DNA of 64,000 bases from Caecitellus pseudoparvulus. Lineage: Eukaryota > Bigyra: Bicosoecida. The stretch covers positions 310,001 to 374,000 of the forward strand of contig CBFFRQ010000053.1 in assembly GCA_965644315.1 (NCBI GenBank). The letters are read 5' to 3'. Positions 33,501 through 43,812 of this stretch are shown here, in pieces; position 1 is the first letter of the stretch, and each line of letters opens with the position of its first letter. The position numbers and the translations under genes are program-made. A model generated the notes under the pieces. That model searched no databases. It saw only the letters and a program-made list of their open reading frames with translations, and was not told where the DNA came from.

Positions 33501-34181
33501 TGGCTCGTGGGCATGGAAGTGCTGCCCCCAGAGGACCCTTCAAAGCTGCAGCCCCTCGCAGCGGATTCAGAACGTCTGGCAGCCCACTTCATTGTCTCTG
33601 ACCCCTCCCGCGCTGTCTCGCCGCGGAGTGGGAATGGGTACGCAGTGGAAACGACGATCAAGGAGAAAGCAGAGCTGGATGGCGCCTTGCCTTGCTTCAG
33701 GGTGTTTGTCATGCAGCTCGACACATCTGGGTGGTGGGATGAAACCGGCTGCTGCCTCTTACCAGCAGATTGCAGCGCTGCTTCCGAAGACGACAGCACG
33801 GAACGGCTGTCCAGCACCATTCTCTCCTTTGGACAGGCTGCATCCGCTCGGCGGAACCCATTGCTCGAGCATGTCGCAACAGAGCGCCCCCCTCTGGCTG
33901 TTTCGACCAAGAAGGTGCACAAGAGCATGGATGCAGAGTACTTCATGGAGAGTGGCGCACTCACAAATGCGGACGAGTTGACAAGGCAAGCGGCCGCCAA
34001 AGCTGCCATGATGAAGAGTATGGCCCTGGCCGACGCTGAGAGGCGCGCAAAGGGCCGAAAGAACTCGCAGCTTGAGGCGCTTGTTGACACAGCGGTGGGA
34101 ACGGCCGCACTGCGGTTGGGCGAGCGCCCCAGTTTGTCGCTGAGCAGTGTATTCTCCGAGCAGTCACACTTCAGCGGCTAG
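27550..34181 (+). CDS. Unrecognised large protein with Cys pairs and coiled coil (2,176 residues)
   Basis: Model: join(27550..27895, 27997..34181); intron GTGAGT...CCGCAG, phase 1, 101 bp. I do not recognise the family. N-terminal ~360 residues look folded (FVPDTIVYRRHAVDAWFYSC, GFLQRFVLPKG, VSRLSLFFREDCTGRLWLLH). A CPSCGG motif (residues 383-388) and CGAC (532-535) could form a split zinc site. Residues about 1088-1240 are a charged coiled coil rich in Glu, Arg, Ala (EEAAEEARMEAQIAKAKELS). The region near residues 1280-2090 again looks globular, with no transmembrane segment or signal peptide. The shape, with long coiled coil and protist-size length, would fit a basal-body or flagellar protein, but that is a guess. 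The stop is 20 bp from the stop of the convergent histidine gene. Confidence 0.75.
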
Positions 34182-34201
34182 AATGACAAGCAGCTGCAAA
34201 G

Positions 34202-37157
34202 CTATGCCAGGACGCCTTTTGTGGAAGGGACCGCAGCTGTGACATCCTCTGCGATGGCTTGGCGAATCGCAACGCCAACAGCTTTGAATGCAGCCTCGGC
34301 CCTGTGGTGGTCGTTTGCCCCCTTCAGCACGTCCACATGCAGGCAAATGCGAGCAGACGTTGCGAATGAGTGCAGCACGTGAGGGATCATCTCAGTGGAC
34401 AGCCCACCAACGGTGTCCCGTTGCAGATTTAAGTTGACTTCAGCCCATGGCCGAGAGCTGATGTCAACCACGGCACGCGCAAGCGCCTCGTCCAGAGGGC
34501 AGTGGGCCATGCCCCAGCGGGAAATGCCTGATCGGGGGCCGAGCGCAGCATCGAAGGCTTCCCCCAAGACAATGGCCACGTCTTCTGCGGTATGGTGGTC
34601 ATCTATCCACAAGTCGCCCTTGGCTTGCACTGTCAAGTCAAGCCTTCCATGCTTGGCCAGCGCATGCAGCATGTGGTCCAAAAAGCCAACTCCAGTGCTA
34701 ACATCTGCCTGGCCTGTTCCATCCAAGGCAAGGCTCACGTCGATGCTGGTTTCCTTGGTAACACGGCTTCGTGCAGCACAGCGACCCATGCTACCCCTCG
34801 TGCCTGCTGGCACTGCATGAGCAGCCCCCCCAGACTCGCAGCCTGCGGCGGCAGCAGGAACTGCCGCGGCGCCCAACGCTGACATTCCAGGCCGTTCTTG
34901 GGGGCACAGGGCGGTGGCCAAGGCAGCGAACCCTGGCTGCAGCACGGCACCTGCTCCAGCCTCGAGCAGCTCTGACGCTTGAGGCACCCTCGTTGAATCC
35001 GCAGAAGTGAGCGTGGCGGTGAGCAGAGCTGCGCCCCCCTGCGCAATGGCAGCAGCAGCCTTGTCAGGCGTCAGCACACCCAAAGCGTGGATGTGAGCTG
35101 CTCGTGCAGCCTTGGCATCATCAACTGTGTCACCTATCATGACAATACTGTGGCCTGAGGGCGTGGTGAGGAAGCCTTGCGAGGAGGTGGGCAGGGCGCA
35201 GCCAGGGAAGAGGCTGTCCAAGGCCTTGCGAATGGGCGCCGGGGAGGGCTTGGGTGGGCCATCCTCCATCACAACCACGCTGGCAAAGAGGCCTTGCCAC
35301 TGGAAGCGCTGCAGCGCCTCCTCCGCATCGGCCCGGGGCCTGCCCGTAACAAGTGCCAGGCGACCGTCCACTCTCCGAGCAAGGTTGACCAGAAAAGCGC
35401 GGGAGACAAGAGGCGTCTCCAGAGCTTTCAAGCCTGCATCCTCTGCCGAGCCGTGGTATAGGGACTCGAAATGCTGCGTAACCTGCTCCAAACTGGGGGC
35501 GGCCGCGCTGTCAGCAAGCCCTTCCCCGATCAGTCGGTGAGTGACGACCCAATCGTTGTTCGCATCCCCTTGGGCCTTGATCCTGTCAATGTCAGCAGGG
35601 GACACACGCACTCCAAACCGGGCGGCTGTCTGAATAATGGCGGCTCGATAGCTGCTGCTGACCTCCACCAGCACGCCATCCATGTCCAGCAACACAGCCC
35701 CGATGGGGGCAGCGCCCGGGCTCTGAAGCAGGGCTTCTGATGCCGCAGCAGCTTCTGTGGACATGTCCAGCGCTTCCACTGCCTGAATGGCCGTCAGGAG
35801 GCGGGCCGTGTCGGCAGGGCGGCCGGCAGAGATGCGGATGTACCCCGCCAAAGGCCCTTTCGGATAGTACCGCACAAGCACCCCCTGGCTACGCAGCTGC
35901 TCCTGCACCCTTTCCGCATCAAAAGGCGGGAGGACCTGGAATAGCACGAAGTTGGAGTCTGACGGCATGGGCCTGAGCCAGGGGGCAGCCGTGGCCAGTG
36001 CGCCCACCATGCGGGCCCGCTCCTGGAGCATGGGGACGACTTGCGTCGCAAAGACCGTTCGTCGGTGGCGCAGTGCGGCCAAGGCTGCGACCTCGGAGGG
36101 GACTGTCACGTTGTAGGGCTGCTTGATGGCGCACAAGGCCGCAATTAGGTCTGCGTGGCCGACACAAAAGCCAACCCGGGCGCCCGCCAAGCCACTCCAC
36201 TTGCTGAAGGTGCGCAGCACGGCAACGTTGGGGAACTGTCCGGGGCAGGAGTCAGCTGCGCCCTCCAACTGCACCAGCGGAACGCCAGTGTGCCAGGCAG
36301 GGTCCTCCCCCCTGGCCAGCGCCGCCTGCACCTCCTCAGGCGGCAGCGTGAACTCAGCGTACGCCTCATCTGCCACAACGACGAGGTCCAAGGCCGCCAA
36401 GCGCGCTAAATCTTCGTTGGGCAGCACTTGACCGGTTGGGTTGTTGGGGGAGGCCAGGAAGAGCAGTGCACCGGGCCCTGCGGCTGCTGCCGCCGCAGCG
36501 ACAGCGTCCACATCCACTGCGAAGTCTGGCGCCGGCCCCCTGGGCACAGTGACGACGGGGGTCTTGGCAATCTTACCCAAAAATGAGTACATGCCAAAGG
36601 TGGGCGTGCAGTTGATGATGGCGGGGGGGTCCACTGCGCGGATGATGACATCCAGCAGTTCATCCGAGCCGCAGCCTGCGACAACGTTGGCAGCCTGCAC
36701 GCCGGCATACTCGGCAAGGGCCTCACGCAGCCGCGTTTGTGCAGGGTCCGGGTATATGTGCAATCCAGCAGCCTCTGCGATGGCCTCTTGGATCTGCGCC
36801 AGCGGACGGGGGGCAACGGTTGCGCACTTGGCGCCTACGCCAGGGCCAGCGCTGCCTGGCGCAGAGCTTCGCACGCACCTCCTTGATGGGGCCGTACAGG
36901 TTCTCGTTCGCGTTCAGCTTTGCCAGCTGCTCAACAGGAATGCCCAGTTCCTCTGCTAGCACTGACAGCGGCTTGACGGGTGAATACGGCTCAAGGTCCA
37001 CAAAGTCCTGCGGTGCGTGCGGCGAGCGGGACTTGTGGCAAAGTTCTGCCCAAGCTACGGGCCGCGGCTGCAGTCACAATGAAGGCAACAGGGGCACTGC
37101 TGCATCGCCAAGTGCACAAAAGAAGCGCACCTTTCGCAGGAATTGCTTGACGTCCAT
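34202..37157 (-). CDS. HisC-HAD-HisB fusion: histidinol-phosphate aminotransferase, HAD phosphatase, imidazoleglycerol-phosphate dehydratase
   Basis: Model: complement(34202..36793, 36879..37007, 37131..37157), 915 residues. Exon 1 codes MDVKQFLRK, donor GTGCGC; exon 2 runs [10 protein letters not shown]...GPIKE; exon 3 starts [17 protein letters not shown] after GCGCAG. All phases are 0. Domain 1 (about 1-350): PLP aminotransferase with [20 protein letters not shown] and [16 protein letters not shown], whose Lys would hold PLP. Domain 2 (about 380-610): HAD class IA with [31 protein letters not shown] and [14 protein letters not shown]. Domain 3 (last ~200): IGPD with both metal motifs, DDHHTAEDV and NDHHRAEAA. 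Dehydration and transamination (steps 7, 8) are firm; the HAD domain is a candidate histidinol-phosphatase (step 9), by position only. A different donor/acceptor choice at the second intron is possible, but this one best fits HisC. Confidence 0.9.
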
Positions 37158-37551
37158 GATGACCCACTTGTTGAAGGCTGACGTATCTTGTCAGGATTCC
37201 GTGCGGAAATCGCTCGGCTGCTTGACCAGTCAGATGCCTGGCTTGGCAGCGGCCACGGCAACAGCATGTACAGAAGGAGGGACTGCGGAAAGCCATTGCT
37301 GGGCGCGAACAGGCAGGCCTTGTATTGTGTTTACGAGTGTCGAGGGTGCTCAGGCTGTCCCTCCCGTCTGGCCAGCGCTCCGACACCCAAGTAACACCCT
37401 TGTCAAGGATTTCAGAGGGGCAGCGCAAATCACCGCCTACCAGGAAGATCTGAAGAGGAACAGAAAGTGCACGACGGCTGAACTGCTAGGCCGGCCCTGT
37501 GTTTCCCCTCCCTGGCAAGTGGTTGGAGCTGGCTGCTGAGATCCCTGCACC
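37158..37551. other. Intergenic region, divergent promoters of HisC-HAD-HisB and NDUFA5
   Basis: About 390 bp. A TGCGGAAA octamer lies 45 bp upstream of the histidine gene ATG; its meaning is unknown. Nothing else seen. Confidence 0.35.
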
Positions 37552-38321
37552 ATGTTGAGAGCCTCAGCACGCGTGCTGGCCGCAGCCAAGGAGACTACAA
37601 AGCTGTCCACAGGCCTTACAGGCCTGGCTGTGGACCCCAACTGGTCGGGCACCCTCTCAAGCTTGTGTGACAAGGCACTGCGGGACGTTCAGGTGCGTGC
37701 GCTGCAGTGCGGACTTTGGACGCAGGCGGGAGGTAGAACCAGTGCCCCTCTGCGACGGCAGGTGATCCCAGAGCATGTTTTCTACCGCCAAGAAGTGGAG
37801 CAGACTATGGGTCGCCTCAAGAAGTGTGCTGAGGAGATGAGTGTGCGTGGTGCACCTGTGCGCAGCCTGTGAAGGTGGTAGCGTGGCACATTCCCGCCGC
37901 GCTCGTACCCCGCAGCTGGAGCAGCTGGAAGCGGAGTACGAGGGCTTGCAGGCGGAGCAGCTCATTGAGATGGTCAAGGACGAGCTGCACCTCATCCCAC
38001 ACTACGCCAGTGCGTCCTTTGGCTGAGCGCAACATCTCGGCATGCGTGAGCAACCCTGGCTCCCCCCTCGCAGGCTGGAAAGCTTGGGAAGCCCCCGAGC
38101 CGACGTGGGATGACGAAAGCGTGGCTGACCTCATGGACGAAATGAAGGTCGTGAACCCAGGAGGCGTGGCGAAGTCCTTCGAGGGTGACGTCGTGCAGCC
38201 TCAGGCGGCGTGGCAGATGGCGGTGGAGACGGTGGGGGATGCCGAGGCCCGCAAGGAGGCGGCCGCCGCCGCTGCTGCTGCTGCCGCTGCTGCTGAGGGG
38301 GACAACAAAGATGGCCGATGA
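37552..38321 (+). CDS. Mitochondrial complex I subunit NDUFA5 (B13)
   Basis: Model: join(37552..37692, 37762..37842, 37916..38009, 38074..38321), 187 residues; three short introns (69, 73, 64 bp), all with GTGCGT donors. Conserved order of the ETC_C1_NDUFA5 family: STGLTGLAVDPN, then VIPEHVFYRQEVEQ, LEQLEAEYEGLQAEQLIEMV, KDELHLIP, and SWKAWE. The N terminus (MLRASARVLAAAKE) is basic and lacks acids until residue 14, like a matrix import signal. It is an accessory subunit of the NADH dehydrogenase matrix arm. The C terminus is extended compared with animals and ends in a run of 13 Ala followed by EGDNKDGR. Its stop is 10 bp from that of the convergent hydrolase gene. Confidence 0.87.
38257..38295 (+). 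repeat. Ala-codon microsatellite in NDUFA5 tail
   Basis: GCN codons (mixed GCC and GCT) encode 13 consecutive Ala. Mixed codons suggest it is not a fresh slippage product. Confidence 0.7.
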
Positions 38322-38331
38322 ATGCATTGCT

Positions 38332-39603
38332 CTACGAAGGCTCTCGGCGCCCGACGTGCTGCAGGAAGGCGCTCAAGGCGGCCGTGGTGGCGTCCCCCTC
38401 CACGCCCACCCCCATCACTGACGTCAGGTGCCCCCGTCCCTGCACGACGGCACGAGTGACCTGGGGCGCGGCCAGTTCCCCCCCTGGCACTCGTGGTCGC
38501 ACCACTACTTCAGGCGGCAGGTCGCCCCACCAGGCTGTGTCAGGCATTGCCGGTGCCTGGCCACCCTGCTGCCTCAGCAGGCCCCCCAGGGCCAGCCTGG
38601 CCTCCAGCTCCTCCGCATCTTGCTCCAAGTGCACGTCCTCCTCTGCGTTCAGCAGCAGGGTGGGGGTGCCGTGCAGGGGCGAGTCGGGGCCGGTGCAGGC
38701 GAGGGTGGGGCTGCCAGCCCTCCACCGTCCCTCCCCACTGCCGAATGCCGGCGCGCAGACGAGTGGGCCCACCGGCGTTCCGGCTAGACGAGGGATGTTG
38801 AAGACACCAGACAGGCACACCAGTCCCGCCAGACTGCGGTCAGCGCCTGGCTCCCAGAACCCCGCCCCTTCCAACCAGGCGCGCTGCCCTGCTACCAGAG
38901 CAGCCAGGTGACCTCCCGCACTGCTGCCTGCGAGCACCACCCGGCAGGGGTCTCCGCCCAGCACTGAGATGTGCCGGCCCACCCACGCCACAGCCGCAGC
39001 GACGTCTTCCGCCTGCTCTTCGTAGCCTGCCGCGTACGCCCCCGTGCGTGCGTCAGGGCTGTCCTGCCGCCCCGCTCGCCGGTCCCCTGCCACTAGCTCC
39101 CACGCGCGCTGCCGCAGGGCTGTCAGGGTGTCCAGAGGACCTGCTTCTGACACCCCCCCCGGTGCTACAGGTGGAGCAGGGTGTGTGGACCGCCCCACGG
39201 CGTGGTTCGAGCTGCCTATACCTGCTGAGGCGCCGGCCGTGAACGCCTGTGCGGCCAGCGACGGCAGAGCACTCCAACCGTCCTCCCAGACAGGCCGCGC
39301 GAGGCGGTAGGAGATGACGACGCCGATGCAGCCCGCGCGTGCAGCAGCCATGCCTACGTTGCCGTGCAGGTGGGGCACGCTGGGGTGCTGCTTGTCCCCC
39401 TCCTGCCACGAGCCGCCGTGCACAAAGACCAGCACAGGTGCCGGTTTACGCGGGAAGGTGTCTGCCGCCATGTACACATCCAGGCGGTGCTTGGGGTGGC
39501 TGCTGACGGCATGGCGCGAGACATCTGCTGCGGCCACCATGCTGCGTGCCGGCAGTGGGCCGTCCTCTTTGTCCTTGTACACGAGGTCCTTCCAAACGTA
39601 CAT
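38332..39603 (-). CDS. Alpha/beta hydrolase, carboxylesterase/isoprenylcysteine methylesterase-like
   Basis: At least 423 residues from the ATG at 39603; the frame is open to 39726 (GTG) and a short upstream exon in another frame near 39690-39745 is possible, so the true start is unsettled. Seen: HRLDVYMAAD strand, VLVFVHGGSW (oxyanion hole HGG), GCIGVVISYRLA, the nucleophile elbow GSSAGGH, and late Asp and His candidates (NAEEDVHLEQDAEE; VVQGRGHLTSV). This is the arrangement of the BD-FAE/ICME-like branch of alpha/beta hydrolases. A Gly/Ser/Pro-rich insert follows the YRLA strand. The substrate cannot be told from sequence. Confidence 0.78.
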   Translation of the reverse strand: MYVWKDLVYKDKEDGPLPARSMVAAADVSRHAVSSHPKHRLDVYMAADTFPRKPAPVLVFVHGGSWQEGDKQHPSVPHLHGNVGMAAARAGCIGVVISYRLARPVWEDGWSALPSLAAQAFTAGASAGIGSSNHAVGRSTHPAPPVAPGGVSEAGPLDTLTALRQRAWELVAGDRRAGRQDSPDARTGAYAAGYEEQAEDVAAAVAWVGRHISVLGGDPCRVVLAGSSAGGHLAALVAGQRAWLEGAGFWEPGADRSLAGLVCLSGVFNIPRLAGTPVGPLVCAPAFGSGEGRWRAGSPTLACTGPDSPLHGTPTLLLNAEEDVHLEQDAEELEARLALGGLLRQQGGQAPAMPDTAWWGDLPPEVVVRPRVPGGELAAPQVTRAVVQGRGHLTSVMGVGVEGDATTAALSAFLQHVGRREPS

Positions 39604-40191
39604 GCCTGTAGGTGCCGAGCCAGAGGTGAGTGCTCGCTGTGTGCCGGCAGCTGACAGCGCATCAATGCCGCCCACCTTCTGTCGAAGACACTGGGGCAAG
39701 GGCAGCCTCGGATATCCCTGCCCCACGCAGCATTTGCTGCATCACCGTGGACATGACCCAGCGTTGCATGGCAGGCTCGAGCGAAACGTTGCTGAAACGT
39801 GCCTGGCTTCGCTGCCCACGGGTGCAGGTGCTGGAGGCACTGTTGGAAGTGCAGTTCCCGCGGCGGGGGAATACAAGGAGGCAAGCATGGATTGGGGTTG
39901 TGTGTTATTGTCCGAACGTTGGGCTCTGCAGCAGCAAGGCAAGTCAGGGACGGGCAGGCAAGGTCTGCCAGGCTGACCTGGCACACGCAGGAGCCAGCAA
40001 CGCGCTGGCACAGCACGCTCGGCTGCAAAACACACACCACTCGACACCCACTCCAACTTCATGCGTGAAGTACAGCCCAAGGCTTGTCCTGCAGCTTCTC
40101 GCGGCGCTTGCCAGAAAGCGCCTCCTGGCTTCGCGTGCGGAGTGAGCGGCAAGCTTGCTGCCTCTGCGTTCACCAGACTGGGACAGGCACT
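39604..40191. other. Region between divergent hydrolase and WD40 genes
   Basis: About 590 bp. The first ~120 bp may still belong to the hydrolase (open frame to 39726). The rest has no recognisable gene. Confidence 0.3.
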
Positions 40192-41357
40192 ATGGCCGGT
40201 GAAGCCGCTGCTGCGACGCTGTCGTGGCCTGAGGACGCCATGCCGTGTGCGATGGCCATGGCTCCCTCCGGCGAGCTCCTCGCAACAGGGCTTTCCAACC
40301 TGGCTGGGTCAGTGTGGGATGGCCAGGTTTCGCTGCATCGCGCTGGAGACCTGAAGCCGGCTGCGGCAGCCAAGCTGGAGTACGGGGCAACAAGCGTGTC
40401 GTGGGTCTCCAATCACCAGCTTGTCGCGGGAATGGACAATGGGGATGTCGCAGTGAGTTCTCAGCAGCACCCCATTTTCCGCAGTTCTTCCCCGCGCACC
40501 CAACGCCCCGCTCCAAAGCGCAGGTCGTGGACGTGAGCAAGCCATCACACACAGAACAGCAGCAAGGGGATGGCGCTGGTGTCACCGCCGTTGTGACCGC
40601 TGCACTGCCTGCACACGACGACTGCGTGTCGTCCGTGGCCAGCAAGCTGCAGGCTGGCTCTGCGGCGGACGGCAAGGACGCCACCTTCGCCACTGGCAGC
40701 TGGGACGGCAGCGTGAAGGTGTGGCCCTCCACCGTGGGTTCCACGCCGCAGGGCAAGCTGGTGGGGCACTTCGGGCGCGTGTTCGGCGTCGCGTGGCAGC
40801 CACACACGCCAGGCACCAACCTCCTCGCGAGCTGCGGCGAGGACGGCCGGTGCCTCGTGTGGGACGTGCGCAGCATGGCGGGGCCCGCGGTGGTGGCCGC
40901 CTACCGCATGCAGGGCAGCTCGGCGGGACAGGGCTCCGTGGTGGCCAAGTCCACGGCCCTCTTGCCCCACGCATCCTACGGCGACCTGCCCCTGACTGCG
41001 CTGGCTTGGGTGTCCCCCACACAGCTGGCGCTGTCTGCTGCCGATGGCGGGGTCATGTTGGTGGACCTGCGGGACGTGAACAAGCCTGTCGTGGCGTTCG
41101 CGGGGGGGGTGCACGCTGGGCCAGTGCACGCCATTCTGGCGCCAGCCGGTAAGCCTGGCACCCTGATCACGGCGGGAGACGACGGCAAGGTGGCCATGGC
41201 AAGTGTCACGGAGGAGGGCGCGCTGACCAGTCAGCACACGTGGCCCGAGCAGAAGGAGTATGTCCGCTGCCTGGCCACGGCAACTGGGGGCGAGGCGCTG
41301 CTTGCTGGCGTGTGGGACGGCACGACGCAGCAGCTGGCGTTCCCTGCCAAGCCTTGA
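40192..41357 (+). CDS. WD40 protein, WDR77/MEP50-like
   Basis: Model: join(40192..40452, 40524..41357), 364 residues; intron GTGAGT...GCGCAG, phase 0, 71 bp. Six or seven WD-like repeats can be traced: VWDGQVSLH, SVSWVSNHQLVAGMDNGDVA, GSWDGSVKVW, GEDGRCLVWDVRS, ADGGVMLVDLRD, AGDDGKVAMA, AGVWDGTTQQLAF. The pattern of the first two blades (cell-specific opening strand, then a V-x-W-V phrase) and the final EYVRCLATATGGEALLAGVW phrase resemble MEP50/WDR77, the partner of the arginine methyltransferase PRMT5 in the methylosome. Beta-propellers are easily confused, so the generic WD40 assignment is much firmer than the orthology. Confidence 0.75.
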
Positions 41358-41369
41358 GCGGTCCTCGGA

Positions 41370-41385
41370 GGGGGGGGGGGGGGGG
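41370..41385 (+). repeat. Poly-G tract of 16 bases
   Basis: Sixteen consecutive G a dozen bases after the stop of the WD40 gene and upstream of the next gene on the same strand. Could be a length-variable tract or a G-quadruplex former. Confidence 0.8.
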
Positions 41386-41641
41386 CGACACGACCGCCTC
41401 TGCAATGCATCTGTGCACCTTTGCAGCGTGGCCGGGAGCATTCGAGAAGGCCCGCGCCGGAGGTGCTTGCGGCACTGGCCAGACACACACCTTGTCACTG
41501 ACGAGGCTGAGCAGTCTGGCTACTAAAGCATGGAGCACAGGGAGTCAGAATGTAATGCACCACATTGCGGCGACCGTGCAGCTCGCCGTCCTCTATTGCA
41601 TGCCACTGCCTTGTCGACTGTGTGGTTGCTTGGAGCAGAGC

Positions 41642-43726
41642 ATGACCATGGCTGCGTTGCGGTGCTCGGTGCTCGCACTGCTGGCCTTGGTGGCGTCTTC
41701 CACGCAAGATTCGTGGATGCATGGCAAGTCCTCGCTTGATGTGGCCCAAGTTGTGGGCTCTGCCTCCTGGTCAGCAGTTGGCGAGCGCATGCACGCAGCC
41801 GCAAGCGAATTCCGCATGGGCGACGCAGTGACGACAGCGAAGCTGCTTCGGCGGCTGGTGACCCCCTCATCGCAGGACGCCTCCGCAAGCACTGCTGCAG
41901 ATCGCAAAGGTTCAGATGTCGTGATGGTGGAGGGGGTGCCTTTCCTGCGCAGCGAGCTGCACGGCGCGTCGCAGTTGTCTGGCGTTTTGGGGCCGGCCCG
42001 TCGCCAGCGGCTCCTCAGCGCCACACCAGCAGGTGAAGCGCGTGAGGAAGAGGTGCTGCCTGACGGGTCCTCGCGGAGGCGCTTGAGCGCGTCCACGACG
42101 CCGCCACTGTCCGGCTCCCCCGCGTGCGGCAGCGTGGGCCGGCAGATCCAGGTGAACTCCACCCAGGCGGTGTGTGGGGCGGTGCCGGTGACTGGCGCCC
42201 AGCGCGAGGCCGTGGAGGGGGCAGTGACCACCCTATCCGACGAAGAATCCGACGCAGCGGCCAGGGCGGCAGCGCAGGCGGCAGTGCTGGCGGTGCCTGG
42301 CTTGGGGGGGGCGGCCGTGGATGGCATCCCCCCCCAGACGCCGCTGCCGGCCGGGTTGAACTTGACGTCGGCACTGACGCCCTCCCAGCAGGCAGCCTTG
42401 CTGGCGTCTGCCAACGTCTCCTCCTTGGCCAACGTCACCACCTTCGGGCAGCTGTCGGGCATCGTCGCGGAAGGCAATGCGTCAGCCAACGGCACGCTGA
42501 CCCCAGCTCAGCTGCTGCAGGCGCTGCCGCCCAACACCACCGCCCAGATCCTGGCAGGCGTGCAGTGCGAGGACGTCCCCTCCACCGCCCTGGTCTGCGT
42601 ATGCCCTGTGGACTTCTCTGGCGCGCAGTGCGAGACCCCCCGTGAGTGGGGCTGCACTTCAACGTGGGCCGACCCCCACCTGCACCAGTGCCTGGCCAGT
42701 AGGGGGAGCAGCCCGGGAGCTGACCTCACCTCCCCCACCGCAGCACCCTTGAGCAGGGTGGGTGCGCTGGAGTACCGCCCCGGCGGCTTCGGCATGCCGC
42801 CCTGCGTCTTCGCTGCTCGGGGCGAGGAGTTGAATTTGACCACCACCGTCACCTGCGCCTTCGCACAGCCTGTGCCTCTCACGTGCAATGGCACGGTCAT
42901 GGACGCAGCCTTCTTCGGCGGTGCCAGCGCCGTGGCTGGTCTGGAAGCCTCCCAGGCACCTTACTTTGGGCGCCGCTGCGTGGAGGCAGACTTGCCCTAC
43001 GCTTTGCCGGGCCTGCAGGCTGCCAATTGGTCGGAGCTTGCGACGCGCGCAGCAGCCACCGTCACGGTGCCGCTGATGGCACCCCTGGCCCTGACACTGC
43101 TGCCCAACGGCACCGACGGCGAGGGCGGATTGGAGCTGGCGGAGAGTCTGACCCCAGTCGACTTCCAAGCCCTCAGCCACACGCCCCTCACCTCCCGAGG
43201 GACCATTCCCCTGGCAAACCTGGTGCGGGCGGCGGTCACCGCTGGGGGGGCACGTCCCCCCCCTGCCCGGCCTCGGGATGCGCCTGCCTTAGCGCTGTGG
43301 GTGGATGCCGCCGGAGGAGGCTGGAGCGTGGCAGCGCACCACACACTGCGCCTGGGTCAACTCCCAGGGCAGTTCTGGGTGGGAGGCAGGGTGTACCTGG
43401 TGTCTGAGCTGACGCAGCAAGCCCCCCTTCTGCCGCCCTCGGTGCCTGGGGTGGAGGGCGAGCAGGTGCTCCTGGCACAGCCCAGCGTCGCCCCCCCCTC
43501 GACGCTGGCTGTGGACGACGTGCAGTACGAGGAGCCCCACCCACCTCCCCCCGACCTGCTGCTGCCCATTCTGCTGCCCCTCCTGGCTGCAGCCCTGCTG
43601 GCGGCGGCTGCCGCTGCCTACTGGCGTTGGTCCACGGCACGGCAGAGAGCAGAGCAGGCGAAGCTAGAGCAGGAGGGCTTCGGGCTGTTCTCGGAGCAGC
43701 AAAGCGCCAGCAGTGCCCAAGGATAA
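41642..43726 (+). CDS. Type I membrane glycoprotein with EGF-like motif
   Basis: 694 residues unspliced from the ATG at 41642 (660 if the in-frame intron 42642-42743 is removed). Signal peptide MTMAALRCSVLALLALVASS; Ser/Thr/Ala-rich ectodomain with many N-glycosylation sequons; an EGF-like C-terminal loop (CEDVPSTALVCVCP, then DFSGAQC); a cystatin/laminin-like globular part; a single TM helix near the C terminus (LLLPILLPLLAAALLAAAAA); and a short basic-acidic cytosolic tail. The intron has a good GTGAGT donor and CACCGCAG acceptor. The frame upstream of 41642 is open to 41240 and overlaps the WD40 gene, so I reject it as coding. Likely a cell-surface receptor or adhesin; no specific family recognised. 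Confidence 0.75.
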   Translation: MTMAALRCSVLALLALVASSTQDSWMHGKSSLDVAQVVGSASWSAVGERMHAAASEFRMGDAVTTAKLLRRLVTPSSQDASASTAADRKGSDVVMVEGVPFLRSELHGASQLSGVLGPARRQRLLSATPAGEAREEEVLPDGSSRRRLSASTTPPLSGSPACGSVGRQIQVNSTQAVCGAVPVTGAQREAVEGAVTTLSDEESDAAARAAAQAAVLAVPGLGGAAVDGIPPQTPLPAGLNLTSALTPSQQAALLASANVSSLANVTTFGQLSGIVAEGNASANGTLTPAQLLQALPPNTTAQILAGVQCEDVPSTALVCVCPVDFSGAQCETPREWGCTSTWADPHLHQCLASRGSSPGADLTSPTAAPLSRVGALEYRPGGFGMPPCVFAARGEELNLTTTVTCAFAQPVPLTCNGTVMDAAFFGGASAVAGLEASQAPYFGRRCVEADLPYALPGLQAANWSELATRAAATVTVPLMAPLALTLLPNGTDGEGGLELAESLTPVDFQALSHTPLTSRGTIPLANLVRAAVTAGGARPPPARPRDAPALALWVDAAGGGWSVAAHHTLRLGQLPGQFWVGGRVYLVSELTQQAPLLPPSVPGVEGEQVLLAQPSVAPPSTLAVDDVQYEEPHPPPPDLLLPILLPLLAAALLAAAAAAYWRWSTARQRAEQAKLEQEGFGLFSEQQSASSAQG

Positions 43727-43812
43727 GCCCCTTCCCACCTATCAGCGGCTGTGGCCGAGGGGGCGCCGGCGTCCACTGCGCGGAATGCATGTTTCAAGTG
43801 CATTGAGCGGGC

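Noticed and set aside
41240-41641. Upstream extension of the EGF-like membrane protein
   Set aside because: Overlaps the end of the WD40 gene on the same strand and would place the signal peptide inside the protein.
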